Positions 36,804 through 45,821 of a stretch of DNA of 64,000 bases are shown here, piece by piece. How positions within the stretch are numbered: the first letter of the stretch is position 1; each line of letters starts with the position of its first letter. Below the pieces are notes generated by a model that worked only from the letters and a program-made list of their open reading frames with translations, was not told the origin of the DNA and made no database searches. The stretch lies in assembly GCA_041398665.1 (NCBI GenBank), contig JAWKUH010000004.1, positions 1 through 64,000 on the forward strand, given 5' to 3'. The stretch comes from Rohdeia sp041398665. Its GTDB lineage: Bacteria; Planctomycetota; UBA1135; GCA-002686595. The position numbers were made by a program, and so were the translations under genes.

Positions 36804-38681
36804 TCAGTTCGCGCCCGGGAGACGGCCCTTCCAGTCCGCCACCTCGAGGCCGACCACGGCGAAGGGCGCGAACGGCGGGAGGTTGGCGAAGTTGTTGAAG
36901 TCGGTGTCGTAGTTCCAGATGCGCTGCGGCGCGGTGTAGCGGTCCGCGCCGTACACCCACTGACCGTCGCACAGCGCGCTCTTCCAGGGGCACACGAGCG
37001 AGCCCGTGATGATCGCCTTCTTGCTGCCCCAGTCCTCGTGGAAGCGCGGCAGGTTCTCGAGACCGCCGTTGTAGGTGCCGGTCGACTTCACCGAGTCCTG
37101 GTTCCCGGTGATGATGCCCATGTTGTAGGTCGTGTCGGAGGCCTTCGGCAGGTTGCCCTTCGTCTTCGTGTTGTTCCACGCGTTCGAGAGCAGGTTGACG
37201 CCGTCGCCGACGACCGAGGCACCCTTCTTGTTGACCGTGTTGTAGTCGCCCTGCACGTACACCGCACCCTGCGACACCGCCGTGAGCGGCGCGGCGAGCT
37301 CGGTCCCGTTCTTCATCATCAGGCCGCCGCACTTCAGGCCGGGCTCCGCGTCGAGGTCGGCGCAGTAGAGCAGACCGTTGTACGGGAAGTAGCCCGAGGC
37401 GTTCAGCTTGGCGACGTCGACGACCGCCACCTGGACCTTGTCGGAGGTGCCCTCGGCCTGGCGCGCGTCGTAGATCTCGTCGAGCGTGACCGCGCCCGAG
37501 CCGACGAGCGTGCTCGTGACGTCGTTGCCGAACGGGTCGTACACGATCAGCGAGTCGTCGGGCTGGACGATGATCTTCAGGCCCGCGTTGGCGTGGAAGA
37601 AGCCCTTGTCGTACTTGCCGGTGCCCGCGGCGACCGGGACGTACGTCCCCGTGCTCTCGTCGAAGTCGAAGCTGCCGCCGGTCCCGCCGGGCAACTCCTC
37701 GTAGGCCGCGATCGACTCGATGTCCGGAGTGATCGCCTCGCCGATGCCGTGCTCACCCGTGAGGACGGTGTAGCCGCCCTCGCCGGTGTAGCCGCTGGGC
37801 GAGCCCCAGTTCTCGAGCGCTCCCGCGAGGAACGGCAGGAAGTCGCCGACGTCGTCGAAGTCGCCGTCGCCGTTCGCGTCGTAGCCCGACGTGAAGTTGC
37901 TGTCGTAGCCGCTGATGTTCGAGATGCCGGCGGCCTGGAGCTCACCCTTCGTCGCCATGTCGACGTAGACGAGCGGCTCGCTGATGTCGAACGGGTTCTC
38001 GACGTAGCGCCGGATCTTCACCGTGCCGTTCGAGGCGTCCCAGTTCGTCTTGCGGCCGCGGTAGATGTCCCCGTTGGCGCGCAGGTAGTTCGTGTTGACC
38101 GTCAGCGTGCTGCCGTTGGGGCTCATGTAGATGTCCCCGTTGCTGTGCACGCGACCGCCGATCGTCATGTTCGGGCCGTTGCTGATCTCGAGGTCGCCGG
38201 TGTAGAAGACGGCGAACTGGAAGACCGGCGTCGCCGCGGCAGCGACGAGCATGCTCCGCACGGACACGCTGTCGTCGATCGCGGCGCGCGCCGTGATCTC
38301 GAGCGGCAGGTAGTAGGTCAGCGTCCCGGTCGCGTCCCAGCTCGGGATGATCTCGACCAGGTCGATGGACTTCACCCAGTAGTCGACGTCCTGGTCCCCC
38401 ACCGTCGCGGTGTAGGCCTTGTAGCTGCCGGCCGGGAAGAATTCGTTCCACTCCCAGTTCGCGAGCTTCTCCTGCACCTGGCGCTTGGCGATCTGCAGGG
38501 CGCCGCGCGCGAGGTACTCGGCCTCGGTGTCGTAGCGCTCGACCTGGCTGGCGCGGTCCTGCGAGGACGCGAGCACGACGCTCACGGCCACGAGGGCACC
38601 GGTGGTGAAGATGGTGATGACGGTCGAGGCCATCGCGAGGCCTCGCCTGCCGTTGCGGCAGGACTTCTCCCGGACGATCAT
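36804..38681 (-). CDS. PilX-like pilus assembly protein
   Basis: A 625-residue protein. The N-terminus has a short positive leader (RNGRRG) and a hydrophobic helix (LAMASTVITIFTTGALVAVSVVLASSQ) followed by TEAEYLARGALQIAKRQVQ, the typical PilX N-terminus. It lacks the usual Glu5 of pilins, as PilX-type proteins often do. A large extracytoplasmic part follows, with stretches such as GGRVHSNGDIYMSPNG (a collagen- or adhesin-like shape is not evident). The ATG overlaps the stop of the upstream PilW-like gene (ATGA), so expression is coupled. Likely part of a minor-pilin tip complex. Confidence 0.7.
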   Translation of the reverse strand: MIVREKSCRNGRRGLAMASTVITIFTTGALVAVSVVLASSQDRASQVERYDTEAEYLARGALQIAKRQVQEKLANWEWNEFFPAGSYKAYTATVGDQDVDYWVKSIDLVEIIPSWDATGTLTYYLPLEITARAAIDDSVSVRSMLVAAAATPVFQFAVFYTGDLEISNGPNMTIGGRVHSNGDIYMSPNGSTLTVNTNYLRANGDIYRGRKTNWDASNGTVKIRRYVENPFDISEPLVYVDMATKGELQAAGISNISGYDSNFTSGYDANGDGDFDDVGDFLPFLAGALENWGSPSGYTGEGGYTVLTGEHGIGEAITPDIESIAAYEELPGGTGGSFDFDESTGTYVPVAAGTGKYDKGFFHANAGLKIIVQPDDSLIVYDPFGNDVTSTLVGSGAVTLDEIYDARQAEGTSDKVQVAVVDVAKLNASGYFPYNGLLYCADLDAEPGLKCGGLMMKNGTELAAPLTAVSQGAVYVQGDYNTVNKKGASVVGDGVNLLSNAWNNTKTKGNLPKASDTTYNMGIITGNQDSVKSTGTYNGGLENLPRFHEDWGSKKAIITGSLVCPWKSALCDGQWVYGADRYTAPQRIWNYDTDFNNFANLPPFAPFAVVGLEVADWKGRLPGAN

Positions 38682-39397
38682 GTCGACGCTCCGTTCCGCA
38701 TGCGCACGGTGGTCTCCGCGCGGTGGCGATAGGCGTGGCCGTGCTGGTCGTACATCAAGAAGTGGATCTCGACCCGCACGGCGTCCAAGGGGATCTGGTA
38801 CCCGGTGTCCTTCGAGTCGAGGAACCGGATGCGCTCGACGTCTCGCGCGACGACGCGCGAGCCCGTGTTGCCGACGCGGCGCACGAGGACGTTCGTCCCC
38901 GAGTCGTCGGTCTCGAGCGTGTACGAGATGGGCTGGGCGGTGTCCCACACGAGCTGTCCCGCCACGACGTCCGCGACGTCGGGTACGCCGTCGTCGTCGG
39001 CGTCGGCCGGGTGGAGGAACACGATCTCGCGGTTCACCCCGAAGTCGTCGCGCCCCGAGGTCGAGTGTTCGACGGCCGGCTCGTGGTCGATCAGCCCGTA
39101 GAGGTCGTAGTCCGCGTCGACGTCCCCGTCGTCGAAGTGGAGCGGGTACGAGCGCCCGTCGCTCTGGACCAGACCCGAGTAGGCGAGGTCCTCGACGATC
39201 CAGTCGAGCGCGCGGCGCGAGTTCTGCTGCGCGCGGTCCTCAACGCGGGTCGACAGCGTGCCGTTCCGCATCGCGGTGACCGTCTCGACGATGGTCCCGG
39301 CGAAGAGCAGCAGGACCAGGCTGCCGATCGAGAGCTCGAGCACCGTGAAACCGGCGCTGCCGCTCCTCGCTCGCGTTCCGTGTGCGATGGGCTTCAT
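38678..39397 (-). CDS. Prepilin-type protein, PilW-like
   Basis: A 239-residue pseudopilin. The prepilin peptidase site and N-terminal helix are RSGSAGFTVLELSIGSLVLL, with cleavage after Gly and Phe at position 1 and Glu5 present. A globular sheet domain follows. It is coupled on both sides: its ATG overlaps the stop of the PilV-like gene and its TGA overlaps the start of the PilX-like gene. Its size and place fit PilW, a minor pilin of type IV pili. Confidence 0.8.
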   Translation of the reverse strand: MKPIAHGTRARSGSAGFTVLELSIGSLVLLLFAGTIVETVTAMRNGTLSTRVEDRAQQNSRRALDWIVEDLAYSGLVQSDGRSYPLHFDDGDVDADYDLYGLIDHEPAVEHSTSGRDDFGVNREIVFLHPADADDDGVPDVADVVAGQLVWDTAQPISYTLETDDSGTNVLVRRVGNTGSRVVARDVERIRFLDSKDTGYQIPLDAVRVEIHFLMYDQHGHAYRHRAETTVRMRNGAST

Positions 39398-39819
39398 TTG
39401 CTGAGCACCGTCCTGAGCGCGAGGCTCCGCTCGCGACCCTCGAAGTCCTCCCAGGTGCAGGTGAGCACGACCGCGAGAGGGTCGGGCACGTCGTCGCCCG
39501 CCGTGTACTCGGGGTAGCTCGCGACGATGCGCTGCTCCGACAGGTGCAGGTCCTCGTACGCCGCGACGGACTCGCCGGGTCGGTACGGACTGTTCGCGTG
39601 CTCGACGAGGAAGTCGGGCGTCCGCGTGAGGAGGTCCTCCATCGCGGCGCGAAGGTCGGCGACGGCGGTCTGCGTCTCGCGACTCGTGCGCATGAGACCG
39701 GCGGAACCGATCTGGCTCGAGAACGCCGCCATGACCCCGACCGTCAGGATCGTCATGGCGAACATCAGCTCGAGCAGCGAAAAGCCGCCCGAGGCTCGGT
39801 TTCTTCCCCTCACAGGCAT
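39394..39819 (-). CDS. Prepilin-type protein, PilV-like
   Basis: A 141-residue pseudopilin with the motif NRASGGFSLLELMFAMTILT (cleavage after Gly, Phe1, Glu5). The C-terminal part is short. The start at 39819 is chosen as the first ATG before the leader; a longer in-frame extension upstream is Arg-rich and not protein-like. It begins the three-gene minor-pilin set. The 204 bases upstream (39820-40023) hold a small CCACG/CGTGG stem near 39892 and no gene. Confidence 0.8.
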   Translation of the reverse strand: MPVRGRNRASGGFSLLELMFAMTILTVGVMAAFSSQIGSAGLMRTSRETQTAVADLRAAMEDLLTRTPDFLVEHANSPYRPGESVAAYEDLHLSEQRIVASYPEYTAGDDVPDPLAVVLTCTWEDFEGRERSLALRTVLSK

Positions 39820-40023
39820 TGCCTCTCGGAGCCTTCCCCGCTCCGTGTTCCCGATCCCACGGGCACCCCTGCCCGACCCGCGTCCACGCCCGCGTGGGCG
39901 TTCCCTGGACCGCGGATGTCCTTCACTTCGACGCGGTCCGACGCGCCTCTTGAGGAGCGCCCGCGAATCGCGGCGGCCGCCCTCGGCGGCGCCGCGCAAC
40001 CCGCGTCGGAGCGCCGGCTTGGC

Positions 40024-40443
40024 TCAGCCGGCCTTGCGCCCGGAGGCCGCGCCCTGCGCCCCGTCGCCCTGCTCCGCCGCGGCGAACAGGTCGTTGATCG
40101 TGCGGATCATCTCGTCGAGATTGGTGGGCGCCGCGAGGAAGGCCTGCGCACCGACGTTGCGCGCCTCCTCGACGAAGGCGCGCCCCTTGTAGATGCCCGA
40201 GAACATCACGACGGGCAGCGTCGCGGCGTCGTGCTGCTTGCGCACCTCGGCGCACAACTCGAAGCCGTTCATGCCCTCGACGAGGACGTCGGTGAGCAGC
40301 ATGTCCGGACGGTTCTGTCCGATCGCCCGCACGGCCTCGTGCGCGCTCTTCAGGGAGATCACGCGGAACCCGGAGACCTCGAGGTAGTGCTGGCGCGGCG
40401 CCGGGCTCGACTGCGAGTCGTGGACGAACAGGATGGTCTTCAT
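40024..40443 (-). CDS. Response-regulator receiver protein, atypical
   Basis: A 139-residue single-domain CheY-like protein. The phospho-acceptor is Asp52 in MLLTDVLVEGMNGFEL and the N-terminal acidic patch is reduced to one Asp (FVHDS). The usual Lys before the Pro of the last loop is replaced (FLAAPTNLDEM), which would alter phosphorylation-linked switching. It sits 13 bases after pilB and upstream of the minor pilins, so a role in pilus control such as a PilG/PilH-like regulator is plausible. Confidence 0.75.
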   Translation of the reverse strand: MKTILFVHDSQSSPAPRQHYLEVSGFRVISLKSAHEAVRAIGQNRPDMLLTDVLVEGMNGFELCAEVRKQHDAATLPVVMFSGIYKGRAFVEEARNVGAQAFLAAPTNLDEMIRTINDLFAAAEQGDGAQGAASGRKAG

Positions 40444-40456
40444 CGGTCGAGGTCCC

Positions 40457-42130
40457 TCAGAGCACCTGGATCAGGACCGGAACGATCTCCTCGATCGTCG
40501 TGAGCCCCTGCTTGCACTTGCGCAGCGCGTCCTCGGCGAGCGTCATCACGCCGTGGGCGCGCATCACCTCGCGGATCTCTCCGGTCTTGCCGGAGCGGCG
40601 GATGACGTCGCCGAGCTCGCGGTTGACGCTCATCACCTCGTAGAGTGCGACGCGACCGCGGTAGCCCGTGCCCGAGCAGTACTCGCAGCCCGCACCCTTG
40701 CGGTAGCTGAAGTCCTCGGTCACGAGCTTGGTCTTCTTCAGGAGGTCGGCGTGCATCTCCTGTGGCCGCACGACCTCGGAGCACTGCTCGCAGACGCGCC
40801 GGATCAGTCGCTGGGCGACGACGCCGCGCAGGGCGTCCGCGAGGATGAACGGCTCGACCTCGAGGTCCATCAGCCGCAGGATCGTCTCGGCGGTACCGAG
40901 CGTGTGCAGCGTCGAGAGCACGAGGTGCCCCGTCATCGACGCCTCGATGGCGATGTGCGCGGTCTCCTGGTCGCGGATCTCACCGACCAGGACGACGTCC
41001 GGGTCCTGGCGCAGGATCGAGCGCAGACCGCGGGCGAAGGTCATCCCGGAGCGCGCGTCGGCGTTGATCTGCGTGCCGCCCTCGAGGTGGTTCTCGACGG
41101 GGTCCTCGAGCGTGATGATCTTCTTGTCCGGCGTGTTGACCTCCTGGAGGAGCGCGTAGAGCGTCGTCGTCTTGCCGGAGCCCGTCGGACCGGTCGCCAC
41201 CGCGAACCCGTCCTTGTTCGAGATCATCCTGCGCAGGTCCGCGAGCTGCCGCTCGTCGAAGCCCAGACCGTCGAGGTTGCGCAGCTTGCGCCCGCCGTCG
41301 AGGATCCGGATGACGGCGACCTCGCCGTAGAGGCACGGCGACGTCGCGATGCGCAGGTCGACGCGCGAACCGCCCATCTCCATCTGCGCGCGACCGTCCT
41401 GCGGGAGGCGGCGCTGGGCGATGTCCATGTTGGCCATCACCTTGATGCGAGCGATCAGCGAGCGCGACCACGAGCGCGGCAGCGTCAGCTTCGTGACGAG
41501 ACCGCCGTCGATGCGGTAGCGCACCACGAAGTCCTCGCGGCGCGTCTCGTAGTGGATGTCGCTCGCTCCGGTCGCGAACGCCTGCTCGATCGAGTTCTGG
41601 ACGATGCGGACGACCTGCTCGCCGGAGACCTCTTCGTTCTCGAGGTCCTCGTCCTCGGTGATGTCCTTGATCTCGACCGTCGGCTCGGAGTTCGACGCGT
41701 AGACCGAGTCCTGACAGCGACGGATCTCCTCGGGGTCCGCGTGGACGGCGAAGACGCGCGTGCGCAACAGACGGGAGATCTCGTCCAGCGTCGGCAGGTC
41801 GGTCGGGTCCTCGAGCGCGACCGTGGTGATCCCCGCGATGCGGTTCACGACGACGGCGCCGAAGTCGCGCGCCTGGTCCTCCTCGAGCTCGTTCGCGAGT
41901 CCGACGTTCAGGATGGCGGGCGACAGGTGGATCCACTGGACCTTTCCCTGGCGCCTCAGCGCGTCGGAGATCGCCGACTCCGTGGTGATCTCGAGTTCGA
42001 CGAGTGCCTGACCGAGCTTCACGCCCTTCTCGCGGCGGTACGCGAGCGCCTTCGCGAGGCCGGCCTCGTCGATCACACCCTGCTCGATGAGGATCTCGCC
42101 CAGGGGGCGGTGGGGTGTCTGCGGTTGCAC
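40457..42130 (-). CDS. pilB: Type IV pilus/type II secretion assembly ATPase (PilB/GspE)
   Basis: A 557-residue hexameric ATPase. The N-terminal GspE-N-like domain (PLGEILIEQGVIDEAGLAKA) is followed by the ATPase core: Walker A GPTGSGKTT at residues 314-322, the Asp box, a Walker B-like stretch (LRQDPDVVLVGEIRDQET), and the zinc-binding pairs CEQC and CEYC before GTGYRGRVALYEV. It drives pilin polymerisation at the inner membrane. PilC, PilT and the major pilin are not in the window, so it may alternatively be the ATPase of a type II-like secretion system. It starts with GTG. Confidence 0.92.
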   Translation of the reverse strand: MQPQTPHRPLGEILIEQGVIDEAGLAKALAYRREKGVKLGQALVELEITTESAISDALRRQGKVQWIHLSPAILNVGLANELEEDQARDFGAVVVNRIAGITTVALEDPTDLPTLDEISRLLRTRVFAVHADPEEIRRCQDSVYASNSEPTVEIKDITEDEDLENEEVSGEQVVRIVQNSIEQAFATGASDIHYETRREDFVVRYRIDGGLVTKLTLPRSWSRSLIARIKVMANMDIAQRRLPQDGRAQMEMGGSRVDLRIATSPCLYGEVAVIRILDGGRKLRNLDGLGFDERQLADLRRMISNKDGFAVATGPTGSGKTTTLYALLQEVNTPDKKIITLEDPVENHLEGGTQINADARSGMTFARGLRSILRQDPDVVLVGEIRDQETAHIAIEASMTGHLVLSTLHTLGTAETILRLMDLEVEPFILADALRGVVAQRLIRRVCEQCSEVVRPQEMHADLLKKTKLVTEDFSYRKGAGCEYCSGTGYRGRVALYEVMSVNRELGDVIRRSGKTGEIREVMRAHGVMTLAEDALRKCKQGLTTIEEIVPVLIQVL

Positions 42131-42320
42131 GGGGATGGTTCGGGGTCGCGGCCGGGGGGAGTCGCGGCTCGGGGAATCCGATTCATCGACCGCGCGACCG
42201 CCGCTGCCTTGACCCCTTCCTCGCGATCACTCGGGAACGCGGGGAGCGACGTCCCCCGGAGGCCCTGAGCGGCCACGCAACCCCTTCCCCGAAGGGACTT
42301 TCCGCCAGCTCGGGGCGGAC

Positions 42321-42935
42321 TCAGGCCGCCAGCAATTCGTCCACGATCCGGGCGTGGTGCCAGCCGTGGAGCGCCGCGAACCGGACCCAGTGCGCCGCGC
42401 CGAGCGGCCCGAGCTCGCGGTGGCGCACCGCGCCGCGCGCCGCGAGGACGCGCGGGAGGTCGGCTCGGACCCGAGCGAGCGCGGCGACGTTCCCGTCGAG
42501 CGTGTCCCACACGATCGACGGGTCGGGGCGCGCCGGCGGGACCACGGTGCGCGGCGCACGACCGACGCCGCGCGGCATGGAGCCCGTCGAGAGGACGAGC
42601 AGCGCGAGGAGCGCCGGCGCGGGACGCTCGACCAGGAACGAACTCGTCCCCTCCGCGATCATCTCGACGTTGCGCAGCGCGAGTTCGTTCGCGAGGCACA
42701 CGTGGAAGAGGTGCTGACCCGGCGACCAGTCGGAGCCGTTCGGTCGCACCCGGAAGAACTCGTCGTCGCCGACGTCGCGCCACGCCGCGGCGCGGTCGTG
42801 GAACGCGGCCAGCGTCTCGATGTCGTCCTCGATCGCCGGGAGGTCCGCCGGGATGCCGCCGCGCAGGAAGACGCGCGCGCCGTCGCGCTCACCGTAGACC
42901 GGTGCGTCCGTTCGGTAGGCGTCGTTCGAGCACAT
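42321..42935 (-). CDS. DinB-like / DUF1569-type protein
   Basis: A 204-residue helical protein. The first helix includes IEDDIETLAAFHDRAAAWRD and the metal-site His is in WSPGQHLFHVCLANELALRN; the ending HWVRFAALHGWHHARIVDEL carries the final His pair. This matches the DinB four-helix bundle. Its ATG overlaps the stop of the chaperedoxin gene (TGATG), so it is translated with it. Confidence 0.7.
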   Translation of the reverse strand: MCSNDAYRTDAPVYGERDGARVFLRGGIPADLPAIEDDIETLAAFHDRAAAWRDVGDDEFFRVRPNGSDWSPGQHLFHVCLANELALRNVEMIAEGTSSFLVERPAPALLALLVLSTGSMPRGVGRAPRTVVPPARPDPSIVWDTLDGNVAALARVRADLPRVLAARGAVRHRELGPLGAAHWVRFAALHGWHHARIVDELLAA

Positions 42936-43810
42936 CAGACGAAGAGCGCCATCTGGAGCTCGCGCCGGTAGTCCGCGACGAGGTCGTGCTCCGGGCCGAG
43001 TGCGTCGAAGATCTCGAGCATCGCCTTGCGGGCGGCCTGCTCGTCGAAGTCGCGGTCGGCGTACACCGTGTCCATGAGCACGCGCAGCCCGGCCTCGTGC
43101 TTCCCGGCCGACGCCAACGCCTTGCCGTAACGGATGCGCAGCGCGAGATCGTCGGGCCGCTGCGTCGCCTCGAGCGCGAGTCGGCGCAGGTCGTCGTCGC
43201 TCGCCCGGTCCGCCGCGAGGGCCAGTCCGGCGCGCAGTGCCCGTCCGCGCTCGGAGTCCTGCATCGACGGGACGAGCGCGTCGTACGCCGCCCTCGCCCC
43301 CACCGCGTCGCCCTTCTCCGCCAGCACCTCGGCGAGGGCCAGTTCGACCTCCTCGCGCGGCGGTTCGGCGGCGTCGCCCGCGAGGTGGTCGCGGAGCTGC
43401 TTCTCGGCGCCCTCGAGGTCGCCGCGCGCGCGCGCCGCCTCGACGTTCTCGAGCAGGCCGCCCTGCTTGCGGATCCCGTGGTGCGCGAGGAAGGCGCGCA
43501 CCTGGGCCTCGGGGAGCGCTCCCATGAACTCGTCGACGAGCGCGCCGCGGTGGACGAGCTTGACCGTCGGCAGCGACTGGATCCCGAGGCTCTGCGCGAT
43601 CTCCGGTTGGCGGTCCGTGTCGATCTTCGCGAGGCGGAACGCGCCCCCCATCTCGTCCGCCAACCTTTCGAGGATCGGACCGAGCGTGCGGCAGGGACCG
43701 CACCACTCCGCCCAGAAGTCCACGAGGACCGGCACCTCCTGGGAGCGCTCGAGGACCTCGGCGGTGAAGTTGCGGGTGTCGACGTCGACGACGTGCGGGG
43801 AGTTCGCCAT
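42935..43810 (-). CDS. Thioredoxin-TPR chaperedoxin (CnoX/YbbN-like)
   Basis: A 291-residue protein. The N-terminal thioredoxin domain has the active site WCGPC at residues 36-40 with the cis-Pro in QSLPTVKLV. The C-terminal half is a set of TPR-like helices ending in the CnoX-type tail. CnoX protects proteins from chlorine and oxidative stress and hands them to chaperones. Here both active-site Cys are present, unlike the E. coli protein, so thiol-disulfide exchange is expected. The DinB-like gene follows in an overlapping reading frame. Confidence 0.9.
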   Translation of the reverse strand: MANSPHVVDVDTRNFTAEVLERSQEVPVLVDFWAEWCGPCRTLGPILERLADEMGGAFRLAKIDTDRQPEIAQSLGIQSLPTVKLVHRGALVDEFMGALPEAQVRAFLAHHGIRKQGGLLENVEAARARGDLEGAEKQLRDHLAGDAAEPPREEVELALAEVLAEKGDAVGARAAYDALVPSMQDSERGRALRAGLALAADRASDDDLRRLALEATQRPDDLALRIRYGKALASAGKHEAGLRVLMDTVYADRDFDEQAARKAMLEIFDALGPEHDLVADYRRELQMALFV

Positions 43811-43965
43811 GCGAGGAGCATAGGACAGCGAAGCACGCGATCGCGCTCCGCCCGTGTCCGAACCTGCGCCCCGACGCGGACTCCAGGGCGCGGCGGCGCT
43901 CGGCCGTGCGACACTGCGCGGCGCCGGCACCCGCCGGCTCCTCCGACCGACCTTCGAACCGAGCG

Positions 43966-45123
43966 ATGCACCAGCGCGAGCCCCTCCGCCCCCCCCGCCG
44001 TCTCCTCCTCGGCCCCGGCCCGTCGCCGGTCCCCGAGAGCGTCCTCGCGGCGCTCGCGCTGCCGACGATCGGGCACCTCGACCCGGCGTTCCTCGCGGCG
44101 ATGGACGAGATCCGGTCGATGCTCGCCGAGGTGCTCGGCGCGCGGCGCGGGCGCACGACGGCGATCTCGGCGACGGGCTCGGCGGGCATGGAGACCTGCT
44201 TCGTGAACCTGCTGGAGCGCGGCGACCGCGCGCTCGTCGTGCGAGCCGGCGTGTTCGGCACACGCATGGCGGAGGTCGCGGAACGCGCCGGTGCGACCGT
44301 CGACGCCTTCGACGTGGAGTGGGGCACGGCGTTCGACGTCGAGGCGCTGCGCGCCTTCGCCGCGGGGCGCGAGTACCGCCTGCTCGCGGTCGTGCACGGC
44401 GAGACGTCGACGGGAGTCGAGCAACCGCTCGAAGGCCTCGCCGACCTCGCGGACGAGCTCGGCGCGCTGTTCGTCGTGGATGCGGTGACGACGCTCGGCG
44501 GACGCCCCGTCGACGTCGAGGCCTCGCGCATCGACGCGCTCTACTCCGGCACGCAGAAGTGCCTGGCCTGCCCGCCGGGACTCGCGCCGGTGTACTTCGG
44601 GGAGCGCGCGCTGGCGCGGCTCGCGTCGCGCACCTCGAAGGTGCAGAGCTGGTACCTCGACCTCGGGTTGATCGAGAGCTACTGGGGCAAGGACCGCGCG
44701 TACCACCACACCGCGCCGATCAACATGCTGTACGCGCTGCACGAGGCGCTGCGGCTCGTGCACGAGGAAGGTCTCGAGGCGCGCTTCGCGCGGCACGAGC
44801 GCGTGGCGCGTGCGCTGTGGGCCGGGCTCCGTGCACTCGACCTCGAACTCCCCGTGCTCGAACGCCACCGTCTGCGTCCGCTGACCGCGGTGCGCGTGCC
44901 GAACGGCGTCGACGAGGCCGCGCTGCGGCGCGAACTCCTCCTCGCACACGGCGTCGAGATCGGCGGCGGACTCGGACCGATGAAGGGCACGACCTGGCGC
45001 ATCGGGACCATGGGAGCGGGCGCGACGCCCGAGAACGTCGCGACGTGCCTCACCGCGATCGGTGCGGTCCTCGGTCGCGATGCGCGAGCCGCGGTGCGAG
45101 CGGCAGAGTCGGCCGGTGTCTGA
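43966..45123 (+). CDS. Class V aminotransferase, alanine/serine-glyoxylate type
   Basis: A 385-residue PLP enzyme. The N-terminus has LLLGPGPSPVPESVLAAL, the phosphate-binding segment is SATGSAGMETC and the PLP Lys is in LYSGTQKCLACPPG. The stretch HGETSTGVEQPLEGLADLAD is characteristic of AGXT-like enzymes. It transfers an amino group between alanine or serine and glyoxylate, or the related ureidoglycine. The start at 43966 is the ATG before the conserved N-terminus. The next membrane protein gene overlaps it by 8 bases. Confidence 0.9.
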   Translation: MHQREPLRPPRRLLLGPGPSPVPESVLAALALPTIGHLDPAFLAAMDEIRSMLAEVLGARRGRTTAISATGSAGMETCFVNLLERGDRALVVRAGVFGTRMAEVAERAGATVDAFDVEWGTAFDVEALRAFAAGREYRLLAVVHGETSTGVEQPLEGLADLADELGALFVVDAVTTLGGRPVDVEASRIDALYSGTQKCLACPPGLAPVYFGERALARLASRTSKVQSWYLDLGLIESYWGKDRAYHHTAPINMLYALHEALRLVHEEGLEARFARHERVARALWAGLRALDLELPVLERHRLRPLTAVRVPNGVDEAALRRELLLAHGVEIGGGLGPMKGTTWRIGTMGAGATPENVATCLTAIGAVLGRDARAAVRAAESAGV

Positions 45124-45559
45124 CGGCGCCCAGCCGAGCCTCGGACACGCGCTGCGCCGCACGCTCGTCCGCGGCGGTACGGCGCCGCTCGCGGTGTTCC
45201 TCCTGCACCTCCTGTTCTCGAAGGTGCTCGAGCTCTATCGGCCGTACCCGGACCTCGACGTGCCGATGCACGTCGCGGGCGGCGTCGCCTTCATGTGGTT
45301 CGCGGACGTCGCGCTGGAGTCGTTCGCGGCTCCCTTCTCGACGCGACTGCGAGCGATCGTCGCGTGGCTGGCGACGTGCACGGCGGCGGTCTTCTGGGAG
45401 TTCGCGGAGTGGACCACCGACCGCCTCGACCTCACGCGTGCGCAGGGCGGCCTCGACGACACGATGCTCGATCTCCTCTGCGGCGCCGTCGGTGGGGCCG
45501 TGCTCGTGCTGCTCCGGACCGTGCGACGTCCGGACGAGTTCGCGGGTCGCGTGACCTGA
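45116..45559 (+). CDS. Small polytopic membrane protein
   Basis: A 147-residue protein with four hydrophobic segments. The stretch MHVAGGVAFMWFADVALES and the WEFAEWTTDRLDLT motif with a later DDTMLDLLCGAVGG recall DUF2238-type membrane proteins, but the match is from memory and not certain. GTG at 45116 overlaps the end of the aminotransferase gene, so it is probably coupled to it. Confidence 0.55.
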   Translation: MSDGAQPSLGHALRRTLVRGGTAPLAVFLLHLLFSKVLELYRPYPDLDVPMHVAGGVAFMWFADVALESFAAPFSTRLRAIVAWLATCTAAVFWEFAEWTTDRLDLTRAQGGLDDTMLDLLCGAVGGAVLVLLRTVRRPDEFAGRVT

Positions 45560-45575
45560 GGACCGGTCCGTCGTC

Positions 45576-45797
45576 CGAGGCGCTGTGCTCGGCGCCTTCG
45601 GCACCGAGGACCACGCAGATTCACAGGGAGACACGGAGAACACAGAGGACGCGACGACTGTCACTGCGCCACGAGTCGAGACGGCGCATCGGTTCGACGA
45701 TTCTCTTCGCGCCGCCGATGGCGGCGCTGCGTGGTCTCCCCGTCCTCTGTGGCTCCCTGTGATTCCTCTGCGCGGCCGTTGGGCCGCGCCACGCCTC
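45576..45797. repeat. Composite hairpin-ended repeat, reversed orientation, between convergent genes
   Basis: In reverse orientation relative to the 20.5-21.0 kb units, this copy starts with CGAGGCGCTGTGCTCGGCGC then CTTCGGCACCGAGG and ends with CGCGGCCGTTGGGCCGCGCC then ACGCCTC, the same two boxes. The inner arms are a variant (CACAGGGAGACACGGAGAAC at 45622 and the complement CGTCCTCTGTGGCTCCCTGT at 45741) of the arm in copy 1. It begins 16 bases after the stop at 45559 and ends 24 bases before the stop at 45822. Confidence 0.85.
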
Positions 45798-45821
45798 GGC
45801 GGAGACGCGGGGCCCGGACGA

